A stretch of DNA of 64,000 bases from Tenacibaculum soleae (GCF_001693415.1 NZ_MAKX01000013.1:62001-126000), one strand, 5' to 3'. Shown: positions 16,282 through 25,663, numbered from the stretch's first letter. Notes: generated by a model not told the origin, from the sequence alone. Program-made: numbers and translations.

Positions 16282-17469
16282 TTAGTCTTGTATAAAAACG
16301 TTCAATTCATTTAAAATAAAATCACATCCTTCGTTAATTTCTTTATCAGAAATGGTTAATGGAGGAGTGATTCTTATAGCACTACCTTCAAAAAGCAACC
16401 AAAATAAAATTAAGCCCTTATCTAAACAATTTAAAATAACTTTTGAAGCAATTTCAGGAGATTCAACTAATAAAGCCAACATTAATCCGCGCCCTCTAAT
16501 TTCTTTAATGGCAGTGTTATTTTTAAATTTATCCCTAATTAATTTCTCTTTCCTTAGTGTTTCTTCGATGAGGTTTGATTCAGTAATTTCTTTTACAGTA
16601 GCCAAACCAGCACTTGCAATTACAGGATGTCCACCAAAAGTTGTAATATGTCCTAATTTTGGATTTTCTTTAAGGCAATTCATAATTTCAAAAGAAGCAA
16701 TAAAAGCACCAATCGGCATTCCGCCACCTAAACCTTTACCAGTTATAATAATATCAGGAATAACATTGTAATTTTCAAAACCCCAAAATTTTCCGGTGCG
16801 CCCAATTCCTGTTTGAATTTCATCTAAAATTAATAAAGCACCAACTTCTTCACATCGTTGCTTTACTTTTGTTAAATAATTATTTTGTGGTTCAATAAAA
16901 CCAGCACCACCTTGAATCGTTTCTAAAATAACACCTGCTGTTTTTGTTGTGATTTTTGCTAAATCGGCTTCGTTATTAAATTCAATAAATTTAATACCAG
17001 GAACCAACGGACGAAATGCGCGATTTTGTTGTTCGGCACCACAAACACTCATTGCGCCTTGGGTATTACCGTGATAACTGTTTTTAGCGGCTATCATTTC
17101 ATCTCTGCCTGTAAAACGTTTTGCTAGTTTTAGGGCACCTTCAGTAGCTTCAGTTCCCGAATTAACGATGTAAACAGAAGATAAGTTTTCAGGTAATGTT
17201 TTTGCTAGTGCTTTACACAATTCTAGTTGAGGTTTTTGTATAAATTCTCCATACACCATAACATGCGTATATGAATCTAATTGATTTTTTATAGCATTAG
17301 TAACTTTGGGGTGATTATGTCCCAAGGTATTTGCAGATACACCAGCAACAAAATCTAACATTTTTTTTCCGTTAGCATCGTAAATGTAACTACCATTAGC
17401 ATGTGATATTTCAATAGCTAATGGATGTGGTGTTGTTTGCCCTTGATATTTTAAAAAATCGTTTTTCAC
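16282..17469 (-). CDS. Class III PLP aminotransferase (aspartate aminotransferase family, ArgD/GabT-like)
   Basis: 395 residues, fold-type I class III. Seen: NSGTEATEGALK at 103-114, SYHGNTQGAMS at 131-141, DEIQTGIGRTG at 216-226 with Asp216, and the PLP lysine Lys245 in ITGKGLGGGMP. The omega-amino substrate cannot be told from sequence. ArgD function is more likely taken by the operon copy at 2509-3639. It is downstream of the OstA-like gene by six bases, probably co-transcribed. Confidence 0.85.
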   Translation of the reverse strand: MKNDFLKYQGQTTPHPLAIEISHANGSYIYDANGKKMLDFVAGVSANTLGHNHPKVTNAIKNQLDSYTHVMVYGEFIQKPQLELCKALAKTLPENLSSVYIVNSGTEATEGALKLAKRFTGRDEMIAAKNSYHGNTQGAMSVCGAEQQNRAFRPLVPGIKFIEFNNEADLAKITTKTAGVILETIQGGAGFIEPQNNYLTKVKQRCEEVGALLILDEIQTGIGRTGKFWGFENYNVIPDIIITGKGLGGGMPIGAFIASFEIMNCLKENPKLGHITTFGGHPVIASAGLATVKEITESNLIEETLRKEKLIRDKFKNNTAIKEIRGRGLMLALLVESPEIASKVILNCLDKGLILFWLLFEGSAIRITPPLTISDKEINEGCDFILNELNVFIQD

Positions 17470-17475
17470 AATTTA

Positions 17476-19143
17476 TTATTTAATTTTTTTTAATTCTAAC
17501 TCAGGTTTTAAGGCTCTTGATTTTTTAAAATCTTGCCTTTTTATAGTTTCTTTTACAAACATTTTTTTAGCTTTATTAATTGCTGAGTTATTTTTTTTAA
17601 CCTTAACAGGAGTTGTAGTGTTTTTATCTTTCACAAAAATATCTTCTACTGTTTTGGGTTGTTCATCTTCACGCCAAATAAAACCTTTAAACTTTTTTTC
17701 TTCAGAAGGAAATTCTGATGGCGGAAATGTTTTTCCTTCTGTTTTTTTAAAGTATTTTGTTTGAATAATTTCGTTGTTTTCTAAGGTAAATTCAATATCA
17801 CTAGCTATTTCTTTGGTAATAGTTTCTAGTTTTAAAGATTCTTCATTTCTGTTATAATATAACGATTCTGCATTTCCTTTCACAAGCATAATCCTTAAAT
17901 CATTTTCTTCAAATTTACCGTAAATATTTCTTCCTTTTATTTGATTAAAATCATCTGTAGATAAAGAATCTTTTTGAATCATAAAAGCATTTTGTAATAC
18001 TCTTAAAGAGTCTAATTTATTGGTTTTTTTATTACTTAATAGTTGAATGCTATCTCCTGTAATTTGACTTTTACCTGACCATAAAATTGGGTTATTAAAC
18101 ATTCGTGTAAGCCCTGTGTTTTGACTTGTGTGAATGGAGTCGCATTTTCCTTGTAAATCAGATTTAAAAATTTTAACATTTTTAAAAATTCGAACAATTC
18201 TTTTTTCAGGCCTACCAGTTAGTAAAATTTTATCACCAGCAACATACATAGAATCTTTATCGAGCAAAGAAATTGTAACAGCTCTTTTAGTAATAAAGAG
18301 TGAATCTTTTTTTTCGTATAGTTCTGCATAATTACCTTTAGTAACCATATTTTGAAGTGTGTCAATTACTTTTATTCGATTGGTTGCAGAAGCAAAACCT
18401 TTGCGTTTATCATAATAAAGGCTATCAGCTAAAATTGTACGTTCTTTTAAAAAAAGTTTTGCGTTTTTTACAAAATAAGAAATATCGGTATTGGTATCGT
18501 AAAACCCTCTTTCAGAATAAACTTTTGTGCTATCTTTTAAATTTGTAACGGTACTGGGACCATATAAATAAGCTAAATTTGAGTTTGTATAATAATCTAA
18601 ATGGTCAGATTCTAAATTGTTATCAGGGTTTACTACGGTAACTTTAGATTTTGCTGTAAATTTTTTGTCTCTTAAAAAATAAGTTCCTTTAATGCTTTTT
18701 AAGGTGTTTTTTTTATCACGAATCGTTCCGCCATTTGGGTAATATAAAATTTGATTTTGACGATCAAAATGAAGTGTATCAGTACTCATTTTCATTTCTT
18801 TATCGTTAATTTCAACGTTTCCCCACGATTTTGCTTTTTTGGTATTTCCATTGTAAAGCGTAAAATCACTGTATTGAATAATACTATCACCTTGTTCAAT
18901 AACAACCTCACCAAGGGCTTTAAAAATATTTTCTTTTTTATAAAGTAAGGCTCTTTGGCAGTCTAAAGTAGCACCTTCATGTTCCATTTTTACATTACCA
19001 ATAAGTAAAGTAGCACCGGGATATTTAGCTTCATCAGTAAGTGCCTGTTGTGTAGAAAGGATTTTTATTTTTTTTGCTTGAGAAAAACCTGTAGTAATAT
19101 ATAATAAAAAAGATAAAAGAAATATTTTTTTCAAAGTAACCAT
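17476..19143 (-). CDS. OstA/LptA-like envelope protein
   Basis: 555 residues with an N-terminal signal peptide (LKKIFLLSFLLYITTGFSQA). The following region, from about 30, has the repeated beta pattern of OstA/LptA domains (GATLLIGNVKMEHEGATLDCQRALLYKKEN, split here only for reading; GNVEINDKEMKMSTDTLHFDR), which form a periplasmic groove for lipopolysaccharide. The C-terminal third is lysine-rich and low in complexity. No outer-membrane barrel is seen, so it is not LptD. A role in LPS transport is inferred from the fold. A -7 promoter element lies at 19154-19161. Confidence 0.78.
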   Translation of the reverse strand: MVTLKKIFLLSFLLYITTGFSQAKKIKILSTQQALTDEAKYPGATLLIGNVKMEHEGATLDCQRALLYKKENIFKALGEVVIEQGDSIIQYSDFTLYNGNTKKAKSWGNVEINDKEMKMSTDTLHFDRQNQILYYPNGGTIRDKKNTLKSIKGTYFLRDKKFTAKSKVTVVNPDNNLESDHLDYYTNSNLAYLYGPSTVTNLKDSTKVYSERGFYDTNTDISYFVKNAKLFLKERTILADSLYYDKRKGFASATNRIKVIDTLQNMVTKGNYAELYEKKDSLFITKRAVTISLLDKDSMYVAGDKILLTGRPEKRIVRIFKNVKIFKSDLQGKCDSIHTSQNTGLTRMFNNPILWSGKSQITGDSIQLLSNKKTNKLDSLRVLQNAFMIQKDSLSTDDFNQIKGRNIYGKFEENDLRIMLVKGNAESLYYNRNEESLKLETITKEIASDIEFTLENNEIIQTKYFKKTEGKTFPPSEFPSEEKKFKGFIWREDEQPKTVEDIFVKDKNTTTPVKVKKNNSAINKAKKMFVKETIKRQDFKKSRALKPELELKKIK

Positions 19144-19153
19144 ATTTAGAAAG

Positions 19154-19161
19154 CAAAAATA
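19154..19161 (-). promoter_or_regulatory. -7 promoter element of the OstA-like/aminotransferase unit
   Basis: On the minus strand this reads TATTTTTG, a perfect TAnnTTTG match, 10 bases upstream of the start codon; a -33 TTG is not evident. The mRNA would have almost no leader. Confidence 0.5.
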
Positions 19162-19238
19162 ACGAAAAGAACTTGCGGTTTTTCTTAATAAATCAATAAA
19201 ATTATAACATTAAAAAGAGTGTGTCGTATTTTATTGGC

Positions 19239-19246
19239 TATTTTTG
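19239..19246 (+). promoter_or_regulatory. -7 promoter element of the group II decarboxylase gene
   Basis: TATTTTTG, a perfect TAnnTTTG match 22 bases upstream of the start codon. No clear TTG at the expected -33 distance. Confidence 0.5.
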
Positions 19247-19268
19247 TGCAAATTAAAAAAGAATTTTT

Positions 19269-20696
19269 ATGAGTGCTCATTTTGATTTATCAATAGAAGA
19301 AATGAAGTCTTATGGCTATAAAATAGTCGATTTAATAGCTGAACATTGGGATACTTTAAAAGATAAAAAACCTGTTACTTCTGCTACACGTAAAGAAATG
19401 GATAATTTATTTTTGCAAGAAGCTCCTGATAAAGGAATGAATGCAAATGAAGTATTAGATTTTGTGATGAATAACGTGATACCTAATAGTACTGTTATTT
19501 CGCATCCAAAAGCATATTCTTTTGTACCAGGACCTAGTAATTTTATTAGTACAATGGCTGATAGTTTAGCTACAGGTTTTAATGTTTTTTCTGGAGGATG
19601 GATGGTTTCTCCTGCAGCAGCAGAATTAGAAATAGTAACTATGAACTGGTTGTTAAAAATGTTTAATTTTCCTGTTGAAAAAGGTGGAGGTATTTTTACA
19701 AGTGGTGGGTCAATGGCAAACTTGACAGCTTTGGTTACAGCTCGTCGTATTAAGTGTGGAGATGATTTTTCAAAAGCTGTTATTTATTTATCTGATCAGG
19801 CACATTCTTCTAATATTAAAGCAGTTCGTGTTTTAGGATTTAAAAAAGAGCAGATTCGTATTTTGCCAACTGATATAGAGTTTAGGATAAGTATAAATAA
19901 ACTAAAAAATGCCATAGCTAAAGATAGGTTAGAAGGGTTACAGCCTTTTTGTTTTTTAGCTTCGGCAGGAACAACAAATACAGGTACTGTTGATCCTTTA
20001 GATGAAATAGCAGACATTTGTGAAGAAGAAAATTTATGGTTTCACATTGATGGAGCTTATGGAGGAGCTGCAATTTTATCTAAAAAAGGAGCAAAAGCTT
20101 TGCGTGGAATCGAAAGAGCAGATTCTTTAACTGTTGATCCGCACAAGTGGTTTTATCAACCCTACGAAATCGGATGTTTATTAGTAAAGGATTCGTCATG
20201 GTTAAGTGGTACCTTTAGCGAAAAACCTGAATATTTAAGAGATATTGAAGGAAATGAGTCTGAAATAAACTTTTATGATTACGGGATTCAATTAACACGA
20301 AGATTTAGAGCGCTAAAATTTTACATGTCGATAAAAACATACGGCTTAGATACTTTTAAAAAAGCAGTTAGTTATAACATTAAACTAACGGATGATGTTG
20401 AAAAAATATTAAGAAAAAGTAGGCATTGGGAAATTATTTCTCCTGCAACCTTAGCAGTAATTAACTTTAGATATAACCCAATTGGATTAAATTTATCAGA
20501 AAAAGAGATTGATGTTTTAAATCAAGAAATTTCTAAAAAAGTAATGGATTCTAAAGAGGCGTTTTTAGTAACAACTATTTTAAATAAACAAGTTGTATTA
20601 CGTATGTGTTTGATAAATCCAAAAACGACTATTGATGATATAAACGAAACATTAGCTTTGTGCCATAAATTTGGACAAGAAATATTAAATAAATAA
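19269..20696 (+). CDS. Group II pyridoxal-dependent decarboxylase
   Basis: 475 residues, AADC/glutamate decarboxylase-like family. Seen in order: FTSGGSMANLTAL near 143-155, AHSSNIKA with His179 stacking on PLP, ASAGTTNTGTVDPL at 231-244, HIDGAYGG with Asp261, and Schiff-base Lys293 in VDPHKWFYQP. The members decarboxylate aromatic amino acids, glutamate or aspartate; the substrate is not predictable here. It is a single-gene unit with its own promoter and terminator. Confidence 0.86.
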   Translation: MSAHFDLSIEEMKSYGYKIVDLIAEHWDTLKDKKPVTSATRKEMDNLFLQEAPDKGMNANEVLDFVMNNVIPNSTVISHPKAYSFVPGPSNFISTMADSLATGFNVFSGGWMVSPAAAELEIVTMNWLLKMFNFPVEKGGGIFTSGGSMANLTALVTARRIKCGDDFSKAVIYLSDQAHSSNIKAVRVLGFKKEQIRILPTDIEFRISINKLKNAIAKDRLEGLQPFCFLASAGTTNTGTVDPLDEIADICEEENLWFHIDGAYGGAAILSKKGAKALRGIERADSLTVDPHKWFYQPYEIGCLLVKDSSWLSGTFSEKPEYLRDIEGNESEINFYDYGIQLTRRFRALKFYMSIKTYGLDTFKKAVSYNIKLTDDVEKILRKSRHWEIISPATLAVINFRYNPIGLNLSEKEIDVLNQEISKKVMDSKEAFLVTTILNKQVVLRMCLINPKTTIDDINETLALCHKFGQEILNK

Positions 20697-20727
20697 AAAA
20701 AGGAGCTCTTAAGAGCTCCTTTTTTTA
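20695..20727 (+). terminator. Terminator after the decarboxylase gene (bidirectional)
   Basis: Perfect palindrome AGGAGCTCTTAAGAGCTCCT at 20701-20720 with an A run before and seven T after. It lies between two convergent genes and can serve both. Confidence 0.9.
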
Positions 20728-21255
20728 TTTTGAATTTTTAGCAAATTCTCGTTTCATATGTTCTTTTGATTTTCCTTTGGCAATAGAAGTTGTTTGCCAT
20801 TTATCATTTAAAATCATTTTACCTACATAAGTTATTTGACCAATATGATAAGGGTAATGAGCTATTTGCCTAGTAATACTCTCTATAAGTTTATGCTTTT
20901 TATTTCTGATATAAATAGGTTGCTCGAAATTAGTTTCATTTAACGAACTTAAAGCAGTAAATAAGCAATTCCACCCATTTTCCCATTTAGTTAATAATTC
21001 ATCCTTTGATAAACTTTGAGTTTTAAACTCGGCATCTCTATCTCTTGATTCCTTTTCACCATCTGAAGTAAAAAAATCGGTCCAACGCGATAACATATTT
21101 TCAGAAACATGTATCATTATTATAGCAATACTGTTGCTTTCTTCGTTGTACTTAAAATGCAATTCTTTTTCTTGTAGTTGCGCAATGGTTTTGTCAGCTA
21201 CTTGTTTATACGATTTAAATTGCGTTGTTATATTTTGTAAATATTCGTGTACCAT
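20725..21255 (-). CDS. DinB-like DUF1572 protein
   Basis: A DinB-superfamily four-helix protein of about 176 residues, starting MVHEYLQNITTQF. The putative metal triad is one His in IHVSENMLSRW and two in AHYPYHIGQ (HxxxH), about residues 49, 133 and 137 from this start. Many such proteins are thiol transferases or hydrolases, but none can be assigned here. I choose the ATG at 21255; the frame extends three codons to a TTG that lies beside the purA terminator. It could be linked to bacillithiol use, since bshA is in the window (speculation). Confidence 0.75.
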   Translation of the reverse strand: MVHEYLQNITTQFKSYKQVADKTIAQLQEKELHFKYNEESNSIAIIMIHVSENMLSRWTDFFTSDGEKESRDRDAEFKTQSLSKDELLTKWENGWNCLFTALSSLNETNFEQPIYIRNKKHKLIESITRQIAHYPYHIGQITYVGKMILNDKWQTTSIAKGKSKEHMKREFAKNSK

Positions 21256-21262
21256 TAAATGC

Positions 21263-21295
21263 AAAAAAAAAGGAACTCAATTAGGGTTCCTTTTT
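21263..21295 (-). terminator. Terminator of purA
   Basis: AAAAAGGAAC (21266-21275) pairs with GTTCCTTTTT (21286-21295). Read on the minus strand, the stem is followed by a run of T (complement of 21263-21270). It sits directly after the purA stop. Confidence 0.85.
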
Positions 21296-21299
21296 AAAT

Positions 21300-22571
21300 T
21301 TATCTATTAATTGTTTGTTTTCTATCAGGTCCTACCGATACTATTTTTACAGGAACTCCGGTCTCTTTTTCAATAAAAGCAACATAGTCTAGTAAGTTTT
21401 TTGGTAACTCATCAGCATTTGTCATTTTTGTTAAATCATCTTCCCATCCTTTAAATTCAGTATAGTTTACTGAAATATTTTCAGGCTCAATATTATAAGG
21501 TAAATGTGTAATTTCTTCTCCTTTATAATTGTATGAAGTACATACTTTTAAGGTGTCAAATCCAGAAAGTACATCTCCTTTCATCATCATTAATTGCGTA
21601 ACACCGTTTACATCAACAGCATATTTTAAAGCCACTAAATCTAACCAACCGCATCTTCTTGGACGACCAGTAGTTGCCCCAAATTCATGACCAACTTTAG
21701 CCATTTGTGCACCATCTTCATCAAATAATTCAGTAGGAAAAGGTCCAGAACCAACACGTGTTGTGTAGGCTTTAAAAATACCAAATACATCTCCAATTCT
21801 GTTAGGAGCAATTCCTAAACCAGTACAAGCACCTGCAGCTGTTGTGTTTGAAGAGGTTACAAAAGGATAGGTACCAAAATCGATATCTAATAATGATCCT
21901 TGCGCACCTTCAGCTAAAATTGTTTTTCCTTCTTTTATTGCTGAGTTTAAAAATTCTTCAGAATCTATAAATTGTAGTGTTCTTAATTTTTCAATTCCTA
22001 AATCAAATTCAGCCTCTAATTCATCTAAATCATATTCTACTTGCACATCAAAATAAGCAAGCATACTTAAGTGCTTTTGAGTTAAAGCTCTATATTTATC
22101 TTTCCAATTATCAAGTTCTAAATCACCAACACGCATTCCGTTTCTACCAGTTTTGTCCATATAAGTTGGACCAATACCTTTTAAAGTAGAACCAATTTTT
22201 GCTTTTCCTTTAGATGTTTCAGAAGCAGCATCTAATAAACGGTGAGTTGGTAAAATTAAATGTGCTTTACGAGAAATTAATAATTTAGATGTATAATCGA
22301 TATTATGAACATCTAAATTTTCTAGTTCTTTTTTAAAGATAACAGGGTCTATTACCACTCCATTACCAACTACGTTTAAAGCGGTTTTATGAAAAATTCC
22401 AGAAGGAATTGTGTGTAAAACGTGTTTGTTACCGTCAAAGATTAAGGTATGACCTGCGTTTGGACCTCCTTGAAATCGTGCAATAATATCGTAATTACCT
22501 GTTAGTACGTCTACGATTTTACCTTTTCCCTCGTCTCCCCATTGTAATCCGAGTAATAAATCTACTGCCAT
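21300..22571 (-). CDS. purA: Adenylosuccinate synthetase (PurA)
   Basis: GTP-dependent condensation of IMP with aspartate. 423 residues, normal length. The signature GLQWGDEGKGKIVD is at 8-21, with the catalytic Asp13 and His41 in GGPNAGHTLIF; GPTYMDKTGRNGMRVGDL, TTGRPRRCGWLDLV and the GPDRKQTI end are all conserved. It follows the Fur-family gene by 30 bases, so the two are likely one transcript. Confidence 0.96.
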   Translation of the reverse strand: MAVDLLLGLQWGDEGKGKIVDVLTGNYDIIARFQGGPNAGHTLIFDGNKHVLHTIPSGIFHKTALNVVGNGVVIDPVIFKKELENLDVHNIDYTSKLLISRKAHLILPTHRLLDAASETSKGKAKIGSTLKGIGPTYMDKTGRNGMRVGDLELDNWKDKYRALTQKHLSMLAYFDVQVEYDLDELEAEFDLGIEKLRTLQFIDSEEFLNSAIKEGKTILAEGAQGSLLDIDFGTYPFVTSSNTTAAGACTGLGIAPNRIGDVFGIFKAYTTRVGSGPFPTELFDEDGAQMAKVGHEFGATTGRPRRCGWLDLVALKYAVDVNGVTQLMMMKGDVLSGFDTLKVCTSYNYKGEEITHLPYNIEPENISVNYTEFKGWEDDLTKMTNADELPKNLLDYVAFIEKETGVPVKIVSVGPDRKQTINR

Positions 22572-22601
22572 TTAGTGTGTTATTAAGTGTATTTGTTGTT
22601 G

Positions 22602-23051
22602 TTATTTTTTGTTGCGTTTTGTTCCGTAAAAATAGAGTGAATGGTTGTGAATATCAATATCAAAAACATCTTCAATTGTTTTTTTGATGATTTGAATTCT
22701 AGGGTCACAAAATTCTTTAACTTCTCCAGAGTCAGTTAAAATTACATGATCGTGATTTTTATCGAAATAACTTTTTTCGTAACGTGCCATTGATTGCCCG
22801 TCAAATTGATGTTTACGAACCAAACCACAATCTAAAAGTAAATCCATCGTATTGTAAAGTGTTGCTCTACTTACACGATAGTTTTTATTTTTCATTTTAA
22901 TATATAATGATTCGATATCAAAATGCTCTTCAGCACTATATATTTCTTGTAAAATAGCATAACGTTCTGGTGTTTTTCGATGCTTGTTTTCTTCTAAAAA
23001 AGTAGTGAAAACTTTTTTTACAATTTCTTGATTTTCGACTGAGTTACTCAT
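22602..23051 (-). CDS. Fur-family transcriptional regulator
   Basis: 149 residues. The N-terminal winged helix includes [13 protein letters not shown] and [21 protein letters not shown] (recognition helix). The dimerisation half contains [29 protein letters not shown] and EFCDPRI, giving the usual His/Asp/Glu metal ligands. The structural-zinc CxxC pairs of many Fur/PerR proteins are absent; only Cys94-region LDCGLV and EFCDP remain. The regulated metal or peroxide signal is unknown. It has its own promoter (23077-23109) and precedes purA. Confidence 0.85.
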   Translation of the reverse strand: MSNSVENQEIVKKVFTTFLEENKHRKTPERYAILQEIYSAEEHFDIESLYIKMKNKNYRVSRATLYNTMDLLLDCGLVRKHQFDGQSMARYEKSYFDKNHDHVILTDSGEVKEFCDPRIQIIKKTIEDVFDIDIHNHSLYFYGTKRNKK

Positions 23052-23076
23052 TCTTATTTAAAAATTTACGGACGGA

Positions 23077-23109
23077 CAAATTTACGTTTATTTATTGATA
23101 AAAAAACAA
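23077..23109 (-). promoter_or_regulatory. Promoter of the Fur-family gene (and purA)
   Basis: On the minus strand, TTG (23107-23109) is followed 22 bases later by TAAATTTG (23077-23084), a perfect -7 match to the Bacteroidota consensus. Transcription would start about 20 bases before the start codon. Confidence 0.6.
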
Positions 23110-23126
23110 GGATATTAAAATGATAT

Positions 23127-25343
23127 TTACAATGTATTAACACGCTCTACTTTTTGTACTCCATCTATCTTTTTTATGTTGTCAATTAACTTATTAAGTT
23201 GGGCTTTGTTTTTTACACTTAACGAGAGTTTTCCTGCAAAAACACCATGATCTCCTGAGATATTAATGCTATGAATATGTACATCCATACTATTTGAAAT
23301 AATACGTGTAATACTATTAACGATACCTTTATTATCTATTCCTGATAAATTTAAAATGGCTGTAAACTCTTGTTTGGTAGAGTCAATCCATTTAGCAAGC
23401 ATAATTCGATATGCGTAATTTGACTGTAATGAAATAGCATTAGGGCAATCTTTTTTATGAATTTTTATACCTTCGTTTATGGTTACAAAGCCAAAAACTT
23501 TATCGCCTGGGATAGGAGAGCAGCATTTTGCTAATGTGTAATCTAATGTTTGTTCTTCTTTACCGAATACTAAAGCGTCATATTTATGGGTGATTTCTTC
23601 TTTTTCTGAAATTCCTTTTGATGGGTTTCGACGAAACGTATTTTTAATAAAGCCCATAATGAGTCCGCTTCGTTGTGTAACAAACTCCTTTAATTGTGTA
23701 TTGTCAATAGCACCGTTACCAACTCTAAAAAATAAATCAAAACTTGTTTTTAAACCAAAATAATTAGCAAGTTCGTGTATTACTTTTTCTCCTGATCCAA
23801 TTTTTAAATGGCGTAATTTTCGTAATAAAATTGCTTTTCCTTCTTCTGCAATTATCTTTTCTTCAGCTTTTAGTGCTGATTTAATTTTAGTACGTGCTCT
23901 TGCAGTTAATACAAAATCTAACCAACGTACATTTGGTTTGTTGTTGCTAGCGGTTAGCACTTGTACTTGATCACCGCTTTTAAGGGTGTGGCTTAACGGA
24001 ACTAATTTTCCGTTTACTTTGGCTCCTCTACATTTTAAACCTACATCGGTATGAACAGAAAAAGCAAAATCTAGCGCAGATGCTCCTTTAGGTAGTGATT
24101 TTAAATCTCCTTTAGGAGTAAAAACATATATTTCTTTTGCGTATAAATTAAGTTTAAAATCTTCAACAAAGTCAATGGCATCAGCACTTTGGTTTTCTAA
24201 AGTTTCTTTTAGTTTATTTAACCAACCTTCTAGTCCGTTTTCCTTAACATTACCTTGTTTGTATTTAAAGTGTGCTGCATATCCTTTTTCAGCTATTTCG
24301 TCCATTCTTTCAGAGCGCACTTGTACTTCAACCCATCTTGATTGTGGGCCAATTACGGTAATATGTAAAGCTTCATAACCTGTTGATTTTGGTTGTGAAA
24401 TCCAATCTCGTAAACGGGCAGGGTTTGGTTTAAAAAAATCGGTTACGATAGAGTATATTTTCCAAGCATCAAATTTTTCATCATCAGAGGTTGGTTCATA
24501 AATAATTCGAATTGCAAATTTATCGTATACTTCATCAAAGGTTACGTTTTGTTTTCGCATTTTTCTTCTGATAGAAAAAATTGATTTAAAGCGCCCTTTA
24601 ATATCATATTTAAAACCTTCTTTATCTAAAGCTTCTTTTAAAATACCAGTAAAGCTATCAATATATTTTTGTTGTTCTTCTTTACTGTCTTTTATTTTGG
24701 TTAATATATCTTTATAAACTTCAGGTTCGGTATATTTTAATCCTAAATCTTCTAATTCTGTTTTTATATTGTATAAACCTAATCGATGTGCTAAAGGCGC
24801 ATAAATGTATAAGGTTTCTGAGGCAATTTTTACCTGTTTATGGGCAGGCATTGCGTCCATGGTTTGCATGTTATGCAAACGATCGGCAATTTTTATTAAA
24901 ATAACTCTTACATCATCATGTAAGGTAAGTAGCATTTTTCTAAAATTTTCAGCTTGTATTGAGTAATCTTGCTCTTTTTTTAGATTAGAAATTTTGGTAA
25001 GTCCGCTAACAATACGTGCTATGTTTTCACCAAATAAACGCTCCATATCATCAATAGTGTAATGGGTGTCTTCAACAACATCGTGTAATAATGCTGCGGC
25101 AATTGAGGTAGCTCCTAAGCCAATTTCATAAGCAACAATTTTAGCTACAGCAATTGGATGATAAATATAAGGTTCGCCTGTTTTTCTTCGTTGTTCAGAA
25201 TGAGCTTCAACAGCAATATCAAAAGCTTTACGTATTAATTTTTTGTCATTATCAGATAGTGTTTGGTAGGTTCCTTTTAATAAATCTTTATATCTGTGGG
25301 CTATTTCTTTATTTTCTTCTTCGATCGTTGCATTATAACTCAT
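23127..25343 (-). CDS. Bifunctional (p)ppGpp synthetase/hydrolase (Rel/SpoT family)
   Basis: 738 residues with the full long-RSH layout: HD hydrolase domain (about 45-200; His62, HD at 87-88, ED at 91-92), synthetase domain (about 250-370; FKSIFSIRRKM, YDKFAIRIIYE, KSTGYEALHITV), TGS domain (about 400-465; VFTPKGDLKSLPKGASALDFAF), a conserved cysteine-containing middle (KCCSPIPGD) and a C-terminal ACT domain (about 660-738). An intact HD motif suggests both synthesis and hydrolysis of the stringent-response alarmone. Confidence 0.94.
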   Translation of the reverse strand: MSYNATIEEENKEIAHRYKDLLKGTYQTLSDNDKKLIRKAFDIAVEAHSEQRRKTGEPYIYHPIAVAKIVAYEIGLGATSIAAALLHDVVEDTHYTIDDMERLFGENIARIVSGLTKISNLKKEQDYSIQAENFRKMLLTLHDDVRVILIKIADRLHNMQTMDAMPAHKQVKIASETLYIYAPLAHRLGLYNIKTELEDLGLKYTEPEVYKDILTKIKDSKEEQQKYIDSFTGILKEALDKEGFKYDIKGRFKSIFSIRRKMRKQNVTFDEVYDKFAIRIIYEPTSDDEKFDAWKIYSIVTDFFKPNPARLRDWISQPKSTGYEALHITVIGPQSRWVEVQVRSERMDEIAEKGYAAHFKYKQGNVKENGLEGWLNKLKETLENQSADAIDFVEDFKLNLYAKEIYVFTPKGDLKSLPKGASALDFAFSVHTDVGLKCRGAKVNGKLVPLSHTLKSGDQVQVLTASNNKPNVRWLDFVLTARARTKIKSALKAEEKIIAEEGKAILLRKLRHLKIGSGEKVIHELANYFGLKTSFDLFFRVGNGAIDNTQLKEFVTQRSGLIMGFIKNTFRRNPSKGISEKEEITHKYDALVFGKEEQTLDYTLAKCCSPIPGDKVFGFVTINEGIKIHKKDCPNAISLQSNYAYRIMLAKWIDSTKQEFTAILNLSGIDNKGIVNSITRIISNSMDVHIHSINISGDHGVFAGKLSLSVKNKAQLNKLIDNIKKIDGVQKVERVNTL

Positions 25344-25500
25344 ACGCTTAAAGTTCTTTTTGTTAAATACGTTTCAAAATAAAAATAGTGTAAAGAAACT
25401 TACTGAGCAAGTTTTCGTTAAAAATGTTTACAATAATAAAAAAGTATTTATACAGTAAACATCGAGTGTTTTTCCTCTAATATATATTGATAAAAAAAGA

Positions 25501-25508
25501 TATATTTG
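25501..25508 (+). promoter_or_regulatory. -7 promoter element of the candidate small RNA at 25.5 kb
   Basis: TATATTTG, a perfect TAnnTTTG match, ending nine bases before the first hairpin arm of the RNA below. There is no good TTG at the -33 position. Confidence 0.55.
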
Positions 25509-25511
25509 TTA

Positions 25512-25618
25512 TATAATTCAGAGGTAACAAGACTTTAAAATATTTAAGTCCCCCTGAAATATCATTTAAGATGATATTTGGATCTCCGACTTTTTATAAA
25601 GTCGGAGATTCTTTTTTA
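25512..25618 (+). ncRNA. Candidate stand-alone small RNA, about 105 nt, three hairpins
   Basis: Between rel and the sigma factor gene (a 353-base gap without a protein gene). Hairpin 1: TTCAGAGG (25517-25524) with CCCCTGAA (25551-25558), one mismatch, then GACTT/AAGTC inside. Hairpin 2: AAATATCAT with ATGATATTT, about 25557-25578, perfect. Hairpin 3: ATCTCCGACTTT (25582-25593) with AAAGTCGGAGAT (25598-25609), then a T-rich tract, a strong terminator. A consensus -7 element precedes it and the next gene has its own promoter, so it looks like an independent transcript. No Rfam family recognised. Confidence 0.6.
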
Positions 25619-25663
25619 CTTTTTTTTACCGCTAGGCAACCTTTTTTACAATGTGCTAGTCTT

